In this document: one piece after another, positions 7,376 through 16,122 of the stretch
How the letters are laid out: every line of letters begins with the position of its first letter
Numbering within the stretch: the first letter of the stretch is position 1
From: Clostridiales bacterium
GTDB taxonomy: Bacteria > Bacillota > Clostridia > Oscillospirales > Oscillospiraceae
DNA length: 64,000 bases
Direction of reading: 5' to 3'
NCBI GenBank assembly: GCA_004554585.1
Contig: SFLH01000002.1
Location: 186,001-250,000, forward strand
The notes under the pieces: generated by a model
Told to the model about the DNA's origin: nothing
Seen by the model: the letters and a program-made list of their open reading frames with translations, nothing else
Databases searched by the model: none
Made by a program: the position numbers and the translations under genes

Positions 7376-9017
7376 CTTCTCCCATGGGACCCACGAGGAC
7401 CATAAGAAACGCTTGGAAATGCTCAAGGCTCTGCGGAAGAAGCTGAACCTGCCCGTGGCCGCCCTGCTGGATACCAAGGGCCCTGAGATCCGCCTGAAAA
7501 CATTTGAGAAAGGCCAGGTTACCCTGGAGGCGGGCCAGCGCTTTACCCTCACTGCTCGGGAGGTCACCGGCACCCAGGAGATTTGCAGTGTTACCTATAA
7601 AAATCTGGCCCAGGACGTCTATGTGGGCTGCCAGATCATGCTGGACGACGGCCTGATCAGCATGAAGGTCCTCGAGCGCACGGAGACCGACGTGATCTGC
7701 CTGGTGGAAAACGGCGGCCCGGTGAAGGACCGCAAGGGGGTCAACGTCCCCGGCGTCCACCTGTCTATGCCCTATATGAGCGCCCAGGACCGAGCGGACA
7801 TTCTCTTCGGCATCCAGGAGGGATTTGATTTTATTGCGGCTTCCTTCTGCCGCAGCGCCCAGGACGCCATGGAGGTCCGCCGTCTGCTGGACGAGCACCA
7901 TTCCAGCATGCGTATCATCGCCAAGCTGGAGAATCAGGAAGGGGTCAACAACGTCGATGAGATCCTGGCCGTGGCCGACGGGGTGATGATCGCCCGGGGA
8001 GACATGGGCGTGGAGATCGACTTCACCGAGATCCCCGTCATCCAGAAGGACATCATCGCCTACACCCTGGGCTATGGCAAGCACGTGATCACCGCCACCC
8101 AGATGCTGGACAGCATGATCAACAACCCCCGCCCCACCCGGGCGGAGATCACCGACGTGGCCAACGCCGTCTACGACGGCACCTCGGCCGTCATGCTCTC
8201 CGGGGAGACTGCTGCCGGCAAGTACCCGGTGGAGGCAGTCAAGACCATGGCGGCCATTGCCTGCCGCACCGAGGCCGACATCAACTACTTCGGCCGCATG
8301 CGCAACATGACCCCCGACATCCGCCTGGGCATCGGCGGGGCCACCGCCCACGCTGCCTGCACCACCGCCACCGACACCAACGCCTCGGCCATCATCACCG
8401 TCACCAAGAGCGGGGCTACTCCTCGGCTCATCAGCCGCTTCCGTCCGGAGACGCCCATCATCGCCTGCGTCATGGACGAGCCTGTCCAGCGCCAGCTCTC
8501 CCTGACCTGGGGGGTGCGGCCTCTGATCATGCCCTACGTCCAGAGCACCGATGAAATGATCGAGGGCTCTGTGGCCGTGGCCAAGAAGGCCGGACTCATC
8601 CAAGACGGGGAGATCGCCGTAGTCACCGCCGGGGTGCCCGCTGGCATCGCCGGCACCACCAATATGATCAAGGTCCACCTGGTGGGCAGCAGCCTCATCA
8701 ACGGCGCCGGCGTGGGAGATGAAAACGTCAAAGGCATCCTCTGCGTCTGCCGCACCTTGGAGGACGTGAAGCTGAAGTTCCGCCCGGGGATGATCCTGGT
8801 GGTGCCCCACACCAACAACGAGATGCTCCCCTATATCCGGGAGGCTGCCGGGGTGATCACCGAGGAGAACGGCCTGGGCAGCCACGCCGCCGTGGTGGGC
8901 CTGAGCCTGAACAAGGCGGTCATCGTGGGGGCCATCGGCGCCACCCGCACCCTTCAGGACGGCATGAAGGTCTCCATGGACTGCCGCCAGGGCTCAGTCC
9001 AGAGCCTGGCAGAGTGA
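7275..9017 (+). CDS. pyk: Pyruvate kinase with C-terminal PEP-utiliser domain
   Basis: The 580-residue enzyme makes pyruvate and ATP from phosphoenolpyruvate and ADP in glycolysis. It begins MRKTKIICTLGPAT and has the barrel motifs NFSHGTHEDH, DTKGPEIR, the catalytic segment ENQEGVNN and the metal site ARGDMGVE. After the usual C-terminal domain there is an added swivelling PEP-utiliser-like domain (about residues 490-580) with GSHAAVVGLSLNKAVIVG around His537, the long form found in Bacillus and many Clostridia. Its own promoter is at 7193 and a strong terminator at 9037, so it can be transcribed apart from the transporter. HprK, two genes upstream, links to the same carbon-flux control. Confidence 0.96.
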   Translation: MRKTKIICTLGPATDSPEVLEAMMKNGMDVARFNFSHGTHEDHKKRLEMLKALRKKLNLPVAALLDTKGPEIRLKTFEKGQVTLEAGQRFTLTAREVTGTQEICSVTYKNLAQDVYVGCQIMLDDGLISMKVLERTETDVICLVENGGPVKDRKGVNVPGVHLSMPYMSAQDRADILFGIQEGFDFIAASFCRSAQDAMEVRRLLDEHHSSMRIIAKLENQEGVNNVDEILAVADGVMIARGDMGVEIDFTEIPVIQKDIIAYTLGYGKHVITATQMLDSMINNPRPTRAEITDVANAVYDGTSAVMLSGETAAGKYPVEAVKTMAAIACRTEADINYFGRMRNMTPDIRLGIGGATAHAACTTATDTNASAIITVTKSGATPRLISRFRPETPIIACVMDEPVQRQLSLTWGVRPLIMPYVQSTDEMIEGSVAVAKKAGLIQDGEIAVVTAGVPAGIAGTTNMIKVHLVGSSLINGAGVGDENVKGILCVCRTLEDVKLKFRPGMILVVPHTNNEMLPYIREAAGVITEENGLGSHAAVVGLSLNKAVIVGAIGATRTLQDGMKVSMDCRQGSVQSLAE

Positions 9018-9036
9018 TAAACCCTTTCAAAGCAGA

Positions 9037-9077
9037 AAAACAGGCGTTCGGCCTTCCGGGCCGGACGCCTGTTTTTT
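9037..9077 (+). terminator. Intrinsic terminator of pyk
   Basis: The stem CAGGCGTTCGGC/GCCGGACGCCTG (9041-9052 with 9060-9071, one G-T pair) is flanked by AAAAA and followed by six T. Confidence 0.92.
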
Positions 9078-9156
9078 GGGGCTTGATTGAGGCTGCAGGG
9101 GAGGGGAAAGCGGCCCCGGTCAAAAGGGAGAAAAACCGGCCGGGTCCAAAAAATAG

Positions 9157-9185
9157 TTGCTTTTTACAGGGAAGGCTTCTATAAT
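9157..9185 (+). promoter_or_regulatory. Sigma-A promoter of the dcw cluster
   Basis: TTGCTT (9157-9162) and a consensus TATAAT (9180-9185) are 17 bp apart, upstream of rsmH. The roughly 100-nt leader holds two small GGGGC/GCCCC hairpins (near 9230-9245 and 9260-9274). There is no mraZ gene in the usual place. Confidence 0.8.
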
Positions 9186-9292
9186 AAAAGGACCAATGCC
9201 GGCGAAAGGAAGCTGGATTGGGCCGGAAGGGGGCAGGCCCCTTTTCGGAGGAATTCACCTGGGGCTGTGCCCCTTGAGGAGCTTTTACGCCA

Positions 9293-10240
9293 ATGAGTGG
9301 AGCATATACACACCGTCCTGTGCTGCTGGAGGAGTGCATCCAGGGCCTGGCCATCCGCCCGGACGGGGTCTACGTAGACGGGACCTTGGGCCGAGGGGGA
9401 CATTCGGAGGAGATCGTGAAACGACTCACCGCCGGCGGCCGGCTGATCTGCATTGACCGGGACTGGCAGGCCTTAGAGGCCGGGCAGGTCCGGCTGGCCC
9501 CCTGGGCCGGGCAGATTACCTTCCTCCACGGCAACTTTGCCGACCTGGCTGCCCTACTGGATGGGGCCGGTCTGGAACAGGTGGACGGGATGCTCTTTGA
9601 CCTGGGGGTTTCTTCCCCGCAGTTAGACGACCCCGAGCGGGGCTTTTCCTACATGGCAGACGCCCCCCTGGACATGCGCATGGACCGAGAGGACACCCTG
9701 ACCGCCTGGACGGTGGTCAACCAGTGGCCCCGGCAGGAACTGCGCCGGGTGCTGTCCCAGTACGGCGAGGAGCGCTACGCCGCCGCCATCGCCGCCGCCA
9801 TCGAGCGGGCCCGGGAGCAGGCCCCCATTCAGACCACCGGGCAGCTGGTGGAGATCATCCGGGGCGCCCTGCCCGCTGCCGCCCTGCGGGAAAAGCAGCA
9901 CCCGGCCAAACGGAGCTTTCAGGGCATCCGCATCGCCGTCAACGACGAACTGACGGCCATCTCCCGGATGCTCCAGGCCGCCGTACCCCGGCTGCGCCCG
10001 GGAGGACGGCTGGCGGTGATCTCCTTCCATTCCCTGGAGGACCGGATCGTCAAAAGCGAGCTGGCCGCCGCAGCCAAGGGTTGCGACTGCCCCCCCTCTT
10101 TCCCGGTGTGCGTGTGCGGCAAACGGCCCCAGGTCCGCCTGGTCAGCCGCAAGCCCATTCTGCCCAGCGCCCAGGAGCTGGAGGAGAATCCCCGGGCCCG
10201 CAGCGCCAAGCTGCGCCTGGCGGAAAAGCTGGAGGGATAA
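9293..10240 (+). CDS. rsmH: 16S rRNA (cytosine-1402-N4)-methyltransferase RsmH
   Basis: The 315-residue SAM-dependent enzyme methylates N4 of C1402 in the 16S rRNA decoding centre. It starts SGAYTHRPVLLEECI and has the SAM-binding motif VDGTLGRGGHS, followed by LFDLGVSSPQLDDPERGFS and FHSLEDRIVK, all diagnostic of RsmH (MraW). Length is typical. GAGGAG precedes the ATG. It is the first gene of the division and cell-wall cluster, as in most bacteria. Confidence 0.97.
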   Translation: MSGAYTHRPVLLEECIQGLAIRPDGVYVDGTLGRGGHSEEIVKRLTAGGRLICIDRDWQALEAGQVRLAPWAGQITFLHGNFADLAALLDGAGLEQVDGMLFDLGVSSPQLDDPERGFSYMADAPLDMRMDREDTLTAWTVVNQWPRQELRRVLSQYGEERYAAAIAAAIERAREQAPIQTTGQLVEIIRGALPAAALREKQHPAKRSFQGIRIAVNDELTAISRMLQAAVPRLRPGGRLAVISFHSLEDRIVKSELAAAAKGCDCPPSFPVCVCGKRPQVRLVSRKPILPSAQELEENPRARSAKLRLAEKLEG

Positions 10241-10324
10241 TCCTCCACAGACAGACCAAGCAGAAACCATGGGACCCAACGAAACGACAGGACAGAAAAC
10301 CAACCAGACGAGGTGGATCGGATC

Positions 10325-10858
10325 GTGACAGCCAAAGGATTCCAGGGCGCCGCGGCCTATGATGGGACGGGCGCGCTGAAAATGGCCGAGGTGGAAGTGC
10401 CGGCCCGAAAAAAGCGCTTCCTGCGAAAGAAGCCCAAGGGAAAAAAGGAAGACACGGCGCAAAGCGCGGTCTCCCTTTTGGACCGCAGCGCCCAGTGGAC
10501 TGTGCCGGGGGCCGTGCTGGCTATCCTGGCGGTGGCCCTGGTGGTGGTGGTCACCTTGGCCAGTTATGCCCAATTGGTGATGGTCAATGACCAGGTGGTA
10601 GCGCTGCGCAGCGATCTGAGCGAACTGCAGAGCGAAGAGACCCAGCTCAAGGCCCAATACGAATTGGCCTACGACCTGCAGGAGATCGAACAGCAGCTGC
10701 TCAGCAGCGGCCAGATGATGAAGGCCCAGAGCTGGCAGACCTATACCCTGGAGCTGGCGGAGCCCGACGCGGTGGAATACTACCAGGGGTCAGACTTTGT
10801 CCAGCAGTTGACTTCCTTCGCGAAGAACCTAGTCACTGCGGTGAAGGAATATTTCTAA
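10325..10858 (+). CDS. ftsL: FtsL-like septal membrane protein
   Basis: A 177-residue single-pass membrane protein. GTG 10325 is preferred because GAGGTGG (10310-10316) lies 8 nt upstream. A basic cytoplasmic part (residues 28-42, RKKRFLRKKPKGKK) is followed by one membrane helix (about residues 60-82) and an extracellular coiled-coil stretch (LRSDLSELQSEETQLKAQY). Sequence identity to named FtsL proteins is not obvious by eye; the call rests on topology, the leucine-zipper-like part and position between rsmH and the septal transpeptidase. It is longer than typical FtsL (about 120 residues). FtsL would join FtsQ/DivIB (19875) at the septum. Confidence 0.72.
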   Translation: MTAKGFQGAAAYDGTGALKMAEVEVPARKKRFLRKKPKGKKEDTAQSAVSLLDRSAQWTVPGAVLAILAVALVVVVTLASYAQLVMVNDQVVALRSDLSELQSEETQLKAQYELAYDLQEIEQQLLSSGQMMKAQSWQTYTLELAEPDAVEYYQGSDFVQQLTSFAKNLVTAVKEYF

Positions 10859-10966
10859 GCGTGGGATACATAAGATGAGGAAAGAAATGGTGAGGGCGTG
10901 AGAAAAGGGATTTCTTGCGCCCTCATCTTACCGTCGACAAGAACAGAAAGCAGGTGGAACCGTACA
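10859..10966 (+). promoter_or_regulatory. ftsL-spoVD spacer with competing stems
   Basis: Two inverted repeats share one strand: TAAGATGAGG (10871-10880) pairs with CCTCATCTTA (10921-10930), and GAGGGCG (10892-10898) pairs with CGCCCTC (10918-10924). Both cannot form fully at once. An eight-codon frame ATG..TGA (10875-10901, MRKEMVRA) lies in the 5' arm. The spoVD ribosome site follows at 10952. Confidence 0.4.
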
Positions 10967-13402
10967 ATGGCTTACCAACAAAAGACACCAAACCGAGACG
11001 GCAGATCCTCTCCCTGGCGGCGGCTGAGCGGGCGAGGAATGCAGCGGATCGTGGTCCTGGGCGGTATTTTCGGCGTGCTGACCTTTGTGGTCCTGTTTGC
11101 CAAGCTCTGGCAGCTGCAAGTGGTGGAGCATGAAACCCTGGAAAACAAGGCCATCTCCCAGCAGACCCGAGAGATCACCTCCACCGCCAACCGCGGCACC
11201 ATTTACGATGCCAACGGCGATGTGCTGGCCATCAGCGGCTCGGTACAGAATGTGATCCTCTCCCCCCGGGACGTGCTGAAAGCTGTAGAGGTGGACGAGA
11301 AGGACGAGTTCGGCAATGCCCGGTCCCAGACCGCCATCGACGCCGAGAGGGAGACCAAAACCCAGCAGCTGTATGACCTGATCGCCGACAACATGTCCCG
11401 CATTTTGGGCATTGACCGGGAAGAGGTCATCACCCGCCTGGAAAAGACCCAGTCGGCCTATCAGGTCTTGGCGGAGAAGGTGGAGGACGACATCGCAGAC
11501 CAGGTGCGGACCTTCATCGACGAGAACGACTTGGAGAGCTGTTTGTATCTGACGGCGGATACCAAGCGCTACTACCCCTATTCCACCATGGCCTCCCAGG
11601 TCATCGGCTTTGTTAACCGGGCCGGGGAAGGGGCTTACGGCCTGGAGGCTCTGTACAACCTGGAGCTGTCGGGAGTGGACGGCAAGACCATCACCATGAA
11701 GAACGCCTCGGGGACAGAGATGCTCTCCTCCTATTCCAGCTACATGGATGCCATGGACGGTTACAGCATCCAGACCACCATCGACGCTACCATTCAGATG
11801 TATGCCGAGAAGACCCTGGAAGAGGGCATCGAGAAGTTCGATGTCATCAACGGCGGCTTCTGCATCGTCATGGACCCGGACACCGGGGCCGTGCTGGCCA
11901 TGGCCAGCTCCCCGGACTATGACCTCAACGACCCTAACGCCGTGGTGGATGCCACCAAGTCGGCTATGCTGGCCGAGTTGAAGGAGGACCCCACCGTCAG
12001 CGAGGAGGAATATGCTGAGGCGGTCAACGACGCCCAGCTGGAACAGTGGGAGAACAAGAACCTCCGCCTGTCCTATGAGCCTGGCTCCACTTTCAAACCG
12101 GTGGTGGTGGCCGCCGCTTTGGAAGAGGGGGTCATCGACGACGACAGCACTTTCTACTGTGGCGGCTCGGTGCAGATCGACACCTGGACCATCCGCTGCT
12201 CCAACCGCAGCGGCCACGGCACCCAGACCCTGCGCAAGGCAGTGATGAATTCCTGCAACCCGGCGCTGATCAAGATCGGCCAGCTGCTGGGGGCGGAGAA
12301 GTTCTATGAATACTGGGAAAACTTCGGCTTTACCGAAGAGACGGGCATTGAGCTGCCCGGCGAGAACAAGAGCGATTTCTGGGACGAAGATAAATTCATC
12401 AGTCCCTCCGGCATCACAGAGCTGGCCACCGCCTCCTTCGGCCAGCGTTTCACCACCACCCCCATCCACATGATTACCGCCCTGTCCGCGGTCATCAACG
12501 GCGGCCACCTGATGGAGCCCTACGTGGTCCAGTCGGTCACCGACACCAGCGGCAACGTGGTCAGCTACCACGAGCCCCAGGAGGTCCGCCAGGTGATCAG
12601 CCAGGAGACCTCGGACTTGGTGCGCTCCTACATGGAGAGCGTGGTCAACGATCCCGGCGGCACCGGCAAGAACGCCAAGGTGGACGGCTACCGCATCGGC
12701 GGCAAGACCGGTTCCTCCCAGACCCTGGACAGCGAGGACCACATCATCGTCTCCTTCCTGGGCTTTGCCCCCGCCGACGACCCGGAGGTCATCGTGCTGC
12801 TGGGCTACGACTGGCCCGAACCCGCGGCCCCCGGCCAGAACACCACCGCCGACGGCATCTATATCAGCGGCGGCAACATGGCGGCCCCCATGGCCGGCGA
12901 GCTCATCGCCAACATTCTGGACTACCTGGGCTATGAAAAGTCCGGCAGCTCCGCCAATGACAATGGGGTCACCATTCCCCAGCTGGTGGGCAAGACCGCG
13001 GAGGAGGCCCAGTCTACCCTGAACGACTTGGGCTTGAACGTGCGCCTGTCCGGCGAGGGCTCCGTGGTCACCGACCAGGTGCCTTCGGCAGGCAGTACCG
13101 TGCCGGAGGGAAGCTCCACGGTCCTGTACCTGGGAGAGCAGAAACCCACAGACACGGTGGAAATGCCAGACCTGTCCGGCATGACCTATGACGAGGCCAG
13201 AAAGGCCCTGGAGGACGTGGGGCTGTATCTGGAGGCCACCGGTACCGGCCAGAGCGGCACGGTGTTCAGCCAGTCGGTCAACGCCGGCACCTTGGTGGAA
13301 GTAGGCACGGCGGTGGAAGTGAAATTCTCCGACAACATTCCCCAGGACAACGGCCTGACCACCGGCGGTGAGTGGGCCAGTGAGGACAAAAAGAACGACT
13401 GA
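10967..13402 (+). CDS. spoVD: SpoVD/FtsI-type class B penicillin-binding protein with two PASTA domains
   Basis: The 811-residue D,D-transpeptidase cross-links septal (or spore) peptidoglycan with FtsW. ATG 10967 follows AGGTGGA by 8 nt. Order: cytoplasmic N-tail, membrane helix about 27-47, pedestal domain, transpeptidase with the three active-site motifs STFK (Ser374), SCN (429-431) and KTG (580-582), then two PASTA domains (about 667-722 and 730-788). The motif NSCNP resembles SpoVD proteins. The cluster encodes only this class B enzyme, so it may serve division rather than only sporulation; the gene name is by similarity. Confidence 0.92.
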   Translation: MAYQQKTPNRDGRSSPWRRLSGRGMQRIVVLGGIFGVLTFVVLFAKLWQLQVVEHETLENKAISQQTREITSTANRGTIYDANGDVLAISGSVQNVILSPRDVLKAVEVDEKDEFGNARSQTAIDAERETKTQQLYDLIADNMSRILGIDREEVITRLEKTQSAYQVLAEKVEDDIADQVRTFIDENDLESCLYLTADTKRYYPYSTMASQVIGFVNRAGEGAYGLEALYNLELSGVDGKTITMKNASGTEMLSSYSSYMDAMDGYSIQTTIDATIQMYAEKTLEEGIEKFDVINGGFCIVMDPDTGAVLAMASSPDYDLNDPNAVVDATKSAMLAELKEDPTVSEEEYAEAVNDAQLEQWENKNLRLSYEPGSTFKPVVVAAALEEGVIDDDSTFYCGGSVQIDTWTIRCSNRSGHGTQTLRKAVMNSCNPALIKIGQLLGAEKFYEYWENFGFTEETGIELPGENKSDFWDEDKFISPSGITELATASFGQRFTTTPIHMITALSAVINGGHLMEPYVVQSVTDTSGNVVSYHEPQEVRQVISQETSDLVRSYMESVVNDPGGTGKNAKVDGYRIGGKTGSSQTLDSEDHIIVSFLGFAPADDPEVIVLLGYDWPEPAAPGQNTTADGIYISGGNMAAPMAGELIANILDYLGYEKSGSSANDNGVTIPQLVGKTAEEAQSTLNDLGLNVRLSGEGSVVTDQVPSAGSTVPEGSSTVLYLGEQKPTDTVEMPDLSGMTYDEARKALEDVGLYLEATGTGQSGTVFSQSVNAGTLVEVGTAVEVKFSDNIPQDNGLTTGGEWASEDKKND

Positions 13403-13529
13403 GCCAGTCCCATGGACCGGCCCGGCAAACAGACAGGACAAAGAAAAGACGCGGATGTGAAAGGGACGAAGCCTACCCAGGTCCCGCCCCCCTAGCGGGG
13501 GCGCGGCCGTGACTCATGGAGGTGGACCC

Positions 13530-14972
13530 TTGCAGTTATCCCGGCTCATCCGGGGCATAGCCCTGACGGACCAGATCGGTCAGGACGTGGAAATCACATC
13601 CCTCACCTGTGACAGCCGGACGGTGACCCCCGGCGGCCTCTTCGCCGCCTTTCCCGGGGCCCAGACCGACGGCAACCGCTTCATTCCAGAGGCCTTGGAG
13701 CGGGGGGCGGCGGCGGTGCTGTGCGCCGCGCCGCCGGACCTGCCCGGCCCCTGGCTCATTGCCCCAGACCCCCGGCGGGCCTTTGGGGAGATGGCGGCCA
13801 ACTGGTTTGGCCGGCCGGGGGACCGGATGACCCTGCTGGGGGTCACTGGTACCAACGGCAAAACCACCACAACCTATCTGCTCAAATGGGGGCTGGAGCG
13901 GGCGGCCGGGGCCAAAGTGGGCCTCATCGGCACCAACCAGAACCTCATCGCAGACCAGGTCCTGCCGGCCCAGCGGACCACTCCCGACGCCTACACCCTT
14001 CAGAACTTGCTGGCTCGGATGGCGGCGGCGGGGTGCACCCACGTGGTCATGGAGGTCTCCTCCCACGCTCTGGCCCTGCGCCGGACGGCGGGCCTGTGGT
14101 ACCGGGCGGGGATCTTTACGAACCTGACCCGGGACCACCTGGACTTCCATGGCACCATGGCCGAGTACCAGCGGGCCAAGAGCCTGCTGTTCCGGCAGTG
14201 CCATGCAGGGATTTTCAACCAAGACGACCCGGTGGGGGAGGAGCTGGCCCAGACAGCCCCCTGCCGCCGGGTGACCTTTGGCACCGGGGCGGCCCAGGTG
14301 GCCGCCCGGCAGATCCGTCTGGCTCCTGACGGGGTGTCCTTCCAGGTGGAGGCCCCCCAGGGTAGCGCCCAGGTAGCCCTGCCTATTCCCGGCAGCTTTT
14401 CCGTGGCCAACGCCCTGGGGGTCATTGCCTGCTGTTTGGAGCTGGGTCTGCCCCTGGCGGAGATCGCCGATGCCCTTTCCCAGGCATCGGGGGTCCGGGG
14501 ACGGATGGAGGTGGTCCCTGTGCCCGCCCCTTACACCGTGGTCATCGACTACGCCCACACCCCAGACGCCTTGGCCAAGGTCCTGCCCGCCCTGGTCCCC
14601 GAACCGGGGGGACGGAAGATCTGCCTGTTTGGCTGCGGGGGCGACCGGGACCGGACCAAGCGGCCGGTGATGGGAGAGATCGCGGCGGAGCTGGCAGACT
14701 TTGTGGTTCTGACCTCTGACAACCCCCGCACCGAGGACCCGGAGGCCATCCTGGACCAGGTGGCCGAGGGCTTCCCCCCGGGCTTTGGCGCCTGGGTGCG
14801 GCAGCCAGACCGGCGGGAGGCCATCCGCCAGGCCCTGGCCATGGGCCGGCCGGGCGATGTGATCCTGCTGGCCGGGAAAGGCCATGAAACGGAGCAGGAG
14901 ATCGGAAAAAATCGGATTCCTCTGGACGAAAGGGAAGAAATCGCTTCCTTTTTCCGCTGGAATACGGTATAA
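13530..14972 (+). CDS. murE: UDP-MurNAc-L-Ala-D-Glu ligase MurE, probable meso-DAP type
   Basis: The 480-residue ATP-dependent ligase adds the third residue of the peptidoglycan stem peptide. TTG 13530 is taken as start: GGAGGTGG at 13518-13525 fits and the protein then begins MQLSRLIRGI. The ATP loop GVTGTNGKTTTT, the carbamate-lysine region, and DNPRTEDP (Asp397-Arg400) are visible. DNPR is the known signature of enzymes that add meso-diaminopimelate rather than lysine, so the wall is predicted to be DAP-type. murF, which often follows, is absent here. Confidence 0.95.
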   Translation: MQLSRLIRGIALTDQIGQDVEITSLTCDSRTVTPGGLFAAFPGAQTDGNRFIPEALERGAAAVLCAAPPDLPGPWLIAPDPRRAFGEMAANWFGRPGDRMTLLGVTGTNGKTTTTYLLKWGLERAAGAKVGLIGTNQNLIADQVLPAQRTTPDAYTLQNLLARMAAAGCTHVVMEVSSHALALRRTAGLWYRAGIFTNLTRDHLDFHGTMAEYQRAKSLLFRQCHAGIFNQDDPVGEELAQTAPCRRVTFGTGAAQVAARQIRLAPDGVSFQVEAPQGSAQVALPIPGSFSVANALGVIACCLELGLPLAEIADALSQASGVRGRMEVVPVPAPYTVVIDYAHTPDALAKVLPALVPEPGGRKICLFGCGGDRDRTKRPVMGEIAAELADFVVLTSDNPRTEDPEAILDQVAEGFPPGFGAWVRQPDRREAIRQALAMGRPGDVILLAGKGHETEQEIGKNRIPLDEREEIASFFRWNTV

Positions 14973-15062
14973 TACACGTTTGTTGCCCTGTGCTCTCCTA
15001 CGGGAGGGCCAGGGAAAATCAAAAAGAGAGAACGGAAGTAGAAAATTGCGGAGGTGTAAGGA

Positions 15063-16088
15063 ATGGATCCCATTCTGATGAAGATCCTGGCGGCGGCGGT
15101 GCTGGGCTTTGCCGTCAGCGCCCTTTTGGGCAAGTGGCTGGTGCCCGCCCTGCGGCGGCTGAAGGCGGGGCAGTCCATTAAGGAGGACGGCCCCACCTGG
15201 CACATGTCCAAGCAGGGGACCCCCACCATGGGGGGCCTGATGTTCATCGCGGCAGTGGTCGTGGTGGTGCTGGTGCTCAACGGCCCGGCCATCCTGGGAG
15301 GGGATCTGACTAGCGTCTTTGTGCTCCTGCTGGCCCTGGTCTTCGGCCTGATCGGCTTTCTGGACGACTATGCCAAGATCCGCAAGAAGGAGAACACCGG
15401 CTTGACGGCCAGCCAGAAGTTCCTGCTGCAGCTGGCCGCGGCCATTTTGTTCATTGTGGTGCTGCGCTGGGCGGGGGTGCTGTCTCCCAACCTCTACGTG
15501 CCCTTCTTTGGGGTGGAGTGGAAGCTGCCGTGGGTGGTGTACATGATCTTCGCCGCCCTGGTGATCACTGGCTCGGTGAACGCGGTGAACATTACCGACG
15601 GCCTGGACGGTCTGGCTGGTACGGTGACCCTGCCGGTGTGCGCTTTCTTCACCGCCGCCTTTGCCTATGCCGCTATCCACTGGGACCGGCCGGGCAGCAC
15701 CGCCATGACGGTGTTTGCTGCGGCCCTCTTCGGCGGCATTGTGGGCTTTTTGGTGTACAACTTCTATCCCGCTAAGGTCTTCATGGGGGATACGGGCTCT
15801 TTGTTTCTGGGCGGCGCCGTGTGCGGCATGGCCTTTGCCCTGGACCTGCCCCTCATTCTGATTCCCGTGGGTATCATCTACATCATTGAGACCCTGTCCG
15901 ACATCATCCAGATCCTCTACTTCAAGGCCACCCATGGCAAGCGGATCTTCCGCATGGCCCCCCTCCACCACCACCTGGAGATGGGCGGCTGGAGCGAGAA
16001 AAAGATTGTGTTCGTGTTTTCCGGCATTTCGCTGGTCTTCTGTATCCTGGCCTACTTTGGGGCCATAGGGCGCTTCCCCGTCCTGTGA
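15063..16088 (+). CDS. mraY: Phospho-MurNAc-pentapeptide translocase MraY
   Basis: A 341-residue membrane enzyme with about ten helices that attaches phospho-MurNAc-pentapeptide to undecaprenyl phosphate, giving lipid I. Catalytic motifs are seen: GFLDDYAKIRKKEN near residue 99, NITDGLDGLAGT near 177, and HHHLEMGGWSEKKIV near 302 with the conserved His triad. GGAGGTG at 15050 precedes the ATG. A TATAAT overlaps the murE stop codon at 14968-14973, but no good -35 box accompanies it, so a separate promoter is uncertain. Confidence 0.97.
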   Translation: MDPILMKILAAAVLGFAVSALLGKWLVPALRRLKAGQSIKEDGPTWHMSKQGTPTMGGLMFIAAVVVVVLVLNGPAILGGDLTSVFVLLLALVFGLIGFLDDYAKIRKKENTGLTASQKFLLQLAAAILFIVVLRWAGVLSPNLYVPFFGVEWKLPWVVYMIFAALVITGSVNAVNITDGLDGLAGTVTLPVCAFFTAAFAYAAIHWDRPGSTAMTVFAAALFGGIVGFLVYNFYPAKVFMGDTGSLFLGGAVCGMAFALDLPLILIPVGIIYIIETLSDIIQILYFKATHGKRIFRMAPLHHHLEMGGWSEKKIVFVFSGISLVFCILAYFGAIGRFPVL

Positions 16089-16122
16089 GCCCCCTGGGCC
16101 CCCTATGGGGAGGGAACCTTTC

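Noticed and set aside
10928..13441. An 837-codon open frame on the minus strand opposite spoVD
   Set aside because: High GC at third codon positions removes stops on the opposite strand. The translation is low-complexity (rich in Gly, His, Val, Gln) with no family motif, while the plus strand holds a complete PBP.
14945..14973. Promoter overlapping the murE stop, before mraY
   Set aside because: TATAAT at 14968 is perfect, but the sequence 17 bp upstream (TTCCTT) is a poor -35 box and there is no TGn extension. It may be chance.
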